Positions 62,428-64,000 of a stretch of DNA of 64,000 bases are shown here, one piece after another (position 1 is the first letter of the stretch; each line of letters opens with the position of its first letter). The notes beneath the pieces were generated by a model. That model made no database searches, was not told the DNA's origin, and was given only the letters and a program-made list of their open reading frames with translations. This stretch comes from Desmodesmus armatus (lineage: Eukaryota > Chlorophyta > Chlorophyceae > Sphaeropleales > Scenedesmaceae). The stretch covers positions 461,479 through 525,478 of the forward strand of contig VIIQ02000047.1 of the NCBI GenBank assembly GCA_007449985.2. Direction: 5' to 3'. Made by a program: the position numbers and the translations under genes.

Positions 62428-63912
62428 ATGGTTCTACCCACCTGCCCAACCAAGCCTCTGCTGCAGGGTGTCTCCTCACTGCCTCCGAAGTGCCGAAGCA
62501 GTAGACGTCCAGGGGCAGGGTGTAGGCACTCTTGGACCCGCCCGGCATGACAACCCTCGATGTGCAGGCTGTTGTTGTCCAACATAGACGCCAGCTGCAG
62601 AACAGATCACCACACAAAACAGCAGCAAGCTGGAGGGGGCGCTATATGGTAAGCTGCCGGGGGGTGTGCAGGACAGTGGCCAAGCACTGGGGTGTAGGCA
62701 CTCTTTGAATCACCAGGCATGACATCTTCAATGTACAGGCCGTTGATGTCATGCAGCGCCGCCAGCCGCAGAACAGATATTCCAAAAGCAGCGGGCGAGA
62801 AGGGGGGCATACTTGTCAGTGGCTGATAGGCATGCATGTCAGCTCATGGAACCACCAGGCATGACACTCTCGATGCGCATGCTGTTGCTGTCAAGCATCG
62901 ACGCCAGCGCGCAGAACAGACAAACCAACACAAACAGCAGCGGACGAGAGGAGGGGATAGTGGTGAGCTGCCGTTGGGCGTGCAGGGCAGTGGCCAAGCA
63001 CTGGGTGTAGGAACTCTTTGAACCACCATGCATTACACCCTCAATGCGCAGGCTGTCGTTGTCAAGCAGTGACGCCAGCTAGAGGGTTGGGGAAGGGGGG
63101 GGGGTTGAGGGGAGGGAAGGAGGGAAGGGGGCAGAAGTGATATGTAGGGAGCTACGGGGGGGGGGGGGCAGCAAACACCAGTACAGGATTACACGATCAA
63201 CTGCAATGTGTGGACAGGCAGGTGAAGGCCACTCTTTGAACCACAGGCATGACACCCTCAATGGCGAGGCTGTGTTGTCAAGCAGTGACGCCAGCTGCAG
63301 TGACATACATAGTGAGGGCGATGCAAACACATGGGGGGCAACAGGGGCACAGAACAGAAAGAAGTGTTGGGTCAATGAAATTTGCTGAGCTGCACAAACA
63401 ACGGCTGGACAGGATAGGGGCAGGGTTGGAAGGGGGGGGGACCATGGGGCGAGAAGGGTGATGAGCTGCAGGGAAGTGTGCATCGAGTGCGATGAGGGGA
63501 TAGCGGCTCACAAGTACAGAAGTACCATATGGCCGACTGCGAGGCGTAGGCTTTTTTGAAGCCGCCAGGCACGACAACCACGTGCGCAGGCTTCATCCCC
63601 CCCCCCCCCCCCTGCACCCCTCCCCCCCAACCCCCACTCCCATCCACCACTGCAAATGCAGGCTGCAAATCGCGGCCAGCCATATCCCCCTCGCCCACCT
63701 TCTGTAGCCCTCTGTTGGCCCCACCTGGCCAACAGTCTGTTGAGGTCTGCCCACCACCACCAAGCAACCTCCGCCGTCCACCAAACTGCAAAACAATAGC
63801 ACAAGTAAACAGTGAACTGTCACAGCACCCACCTGTGCTGCCAGTTGTCTGTTGAGGTGCCCAACCTTCTCTGCAGCAATGTTCTCAACCCGGATTGCAT
63901 TGCCATCATAGG
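48096..63912 (-). CDS. RAD5/HLTF-type SNF2 translocase with HIRAN and RING domains (5' end possibly outside window)
   Basis: Order on the minus strand: HIRAN ([20 protein letters not shown] at about 63900, then [10 protein letters not shown] at about 62590 and [11 protein letters not shown]); [15 protein letters not shown] (about 61300); Walker [11 protein letters not shown] (about 60010); [13 protein letters not shown] (about 59270); [11 protein letters not shown] and [10 protein letters not shown] (about 58400); DEAH box [11 protein letters not shown] (about 58000); [11 protein letters not shown] (about 56960); [18 protein letters not shown] (about 55920); [20 protein letters not shown] (about 55000); RING CAVC...CGHLFC (about 52740) and CPLC (about 51930); [15 protein letters not shown] (about 50700); [17 protein letters not shown] (about 50400); [14 protein letters not shown] (about 49680); [15 protein letters not shown] (about 48630); C-terminus [14 protein letters not shown], stop 48098-48096. 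This matches the RAD5/HLTF family: ATP-driven fork remodelling and PCNA polyubiquitination at stalled replication forks. Many exons have extra partial copies. Single-base frame breaks occur in the HIRAN second half, the [11 protein letters not shown] exon and the LDG exon, so the locus may be damaged or misassembled. Confidence 0.88.
48643..48716. repeat. CAG/CTG repeat (about 23 units) as 3' splice site of the RAD5/HLTF gene
   Basis: On the minus strand an almost pure CTG run ends in CTGCTGCAG immediately before the exon GACCGTGTGCACAGG (DRVHRLGQ). As with other introns here, the CTG run sits where the polypyrimidine tract should be. Confidence 0.85.
49140..49637. repeat. Poly-C minisatellite with CTGAATGCACCCCTCCAG units
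   Basis: About ten units of GAATGCACCCCTCCAGC or GACTGCACCCCTCCAGC are separated by C-runs of 10-35 bases. All six frames are open as Pro- or Gly-rich artefacts. It lies between two copies of the RAD5/HLTF segment encoding [14 protein letters not shown]. Confidence 0.9.
54230..55482 (-). repeat. Exon array: [13 protein letters not shown] start and [20 protein letters not shown] end
   Basis: The intact exon is at about 55025-54858. Copies of its 5' part lie upstream at about 55482-55395 and 55245-55165. Copies of its 3' part with donor lie downstream at about 54730-54658, 54525-54463 and 54300-54230. Poly-C/G runs separate most copies. Confidence 0.8.
57085..57111 (+). repeat. Telomere-like TTTAGGG repeats
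   Basis: Imperfect GTTTAGGGTTTGGGGTTTAG units lie in an intron of the RAD5/HLTF gene, the same motif family as at 37897-37941 on the opposite strand. Confidence 0.6.
57325..58075 (-). repeat. Five tandem copies of the DEAH-box exon border
   Basis: The segment encoding [16 protein letters not shown] plus donor occurs at about 58075-57969 (full exon, starting [15 protein letters not shown]), 57930-57845, 57810-57725, 57545-57480 (NSDTQQAN) and 57400-57325 (diverged). Copies 2 and 3 are nearly identical over about 120 bp and read [13 protein letters not shown]. Poly-C tracts lie between copies 3, 4 and 5. Confidence 0.85.
59868..59916. repeat. CTG/GCA repeat encoding poly-Ala in the RAD5/HLTF ATPase exon
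   Basis: About 16 GCA codons on the minus strand encode an Ala run between LMEPT and [20 protein letters not shown], just after the Walker A motif. The insert with its basic KRRK end looks like a disordered linker with a nuclear localisation signal. Confidence 0.8.
59940..60300 (-). repeat. Duplicate Walker A exon start
   Basis: The intact copy ([20 protein letters not shown] then [17 protein letters not shown]) begins at about 60062. A second copy at about 60295-60195 reads [12 protein letters not shown] then [20 protein letters not shown]. It has a deletion of the RGGI codons and Thr in place of the conserved Met of DDMGLGKT. Confidence 0.8.
60318..61000. repeat. About 680-bp G-rich minisatellite (GGGGGC/GGGAGT hexamers)
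   Basis: The plus strand is almost only G with a C, T or A every few bases, with GGGAGT units at the left, GGGGGC in the middle and GGGGGT at the right. It lies in a RAD5/HLTF intron. Gly/Arg/Ala- and Pro-rich frames across it are artefacts. Every window contains several G-runs, so G-quadruplex formation is likely. Confidence 0.92.
62505..63590 (-). repeat. Six-copy array of the second HIRAN exon
   Basis: Copies of a block coding for LASLLDNxxLxIEGVMPGGS then KSxYT lie at about 63590-63550, 63298-63240, 63080-63010, 62915-62850, 62775-62695 and 62600-62505. Only the last is followed by the expected continuation [19 protein letters not shown], and it has one extra base (GGTTGTC for GGTGTC). 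The copy at 62775 keeps its frame but runs into intron-like sequence. Confidence 0.8.
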
Positions 63913-64000
63913 CGTCTCAGGCTCACGAATCAGCCAACCATCTCTGTGTAACGCAGCAACAAACAGCATATACAGCGACAGACGCAGGAGGGGGGGGGGG

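Overview
The window is nuclear DNA from a eukaryote with dense, mostly GT-AG introns. It is most likely a chlorophyte green alga, possibly Chlorophyceae. That placement is inference: it rests on Ala/Gln-rich low-complexity inserts, abundant CAG/CTG and poly-G/C tracts, a DGAT2-type acyltransferase, TTTAGGG-like interstitial repeats and many short introns. No rRNA, tRNA, CRISPR or prokaryotic-style operon was recognised. Exon borders were read by eye from splice sites, reading phase and protein motifs, so single-base errors are possible.

Layout. (1) 1-3.9 kb: no convincing gene, one diverged tandem repeat. (2) 3.9-6.9 kb, minus: one gene joining a sterol-desaturase/fatty-acid-hydroxylase domain to a complete DGAT2 acyltransferase domain. 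(3) 7.8-8.4 kb, minus: start of a small secreted-protein gene, next to a perfect hairpin. (4) 9.3-25.3 kb, minus: a very large, unidentified helical-repeat protein (possibly more than one gene). (5) 25.9-27.5 kb, minus: a complete five-exon atypical short-chain dehydrogenase (230 aa). (6) 28.4-29.0 kb: minisatellite. (7) 29.1-30.5 kb, minus: a complete four-exon unknown coiled-coil protein (252 aa). (8) about 31-46 kb, plus: a family GT2 cellulose-synthase-like enzyme fused in frame to a GH9 endoglucanase domain whose two catalytic acids appear to be replaced. (9) 46.3-48.1 kb: intergenic, between convergent genes. (10) 48.1-63.9 kb, minus: a RAD5/HLTF-type DNA-repair translocase (HIRAN, SNF2 ATPase, RING, helicase-C); its 5' end may lie outside the window.

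Three things stand out. There are two domain fusions that each place consecutive steps of one process in one polypeptide: lipid oxidation with acyl transfer, and glucan synthesis with glucan hydrolysis or binding. The third is structural. In at least four genes, and above all the RAD5/HLTF gene, short segments spanning an exon-intron border are tandemly duplicated 2-6 times. Usually one copy is complete and the others are truncated or frameshifted, and the copies often lie beside poly-C/G tracts. The result is arrays of competing splice sites. Several coding frames are broken by one base, so assembly error or pseudogenisation must be excluded for the RAD5/HLTF gene and for the N-terminal part of the GT2-GH9 gene.
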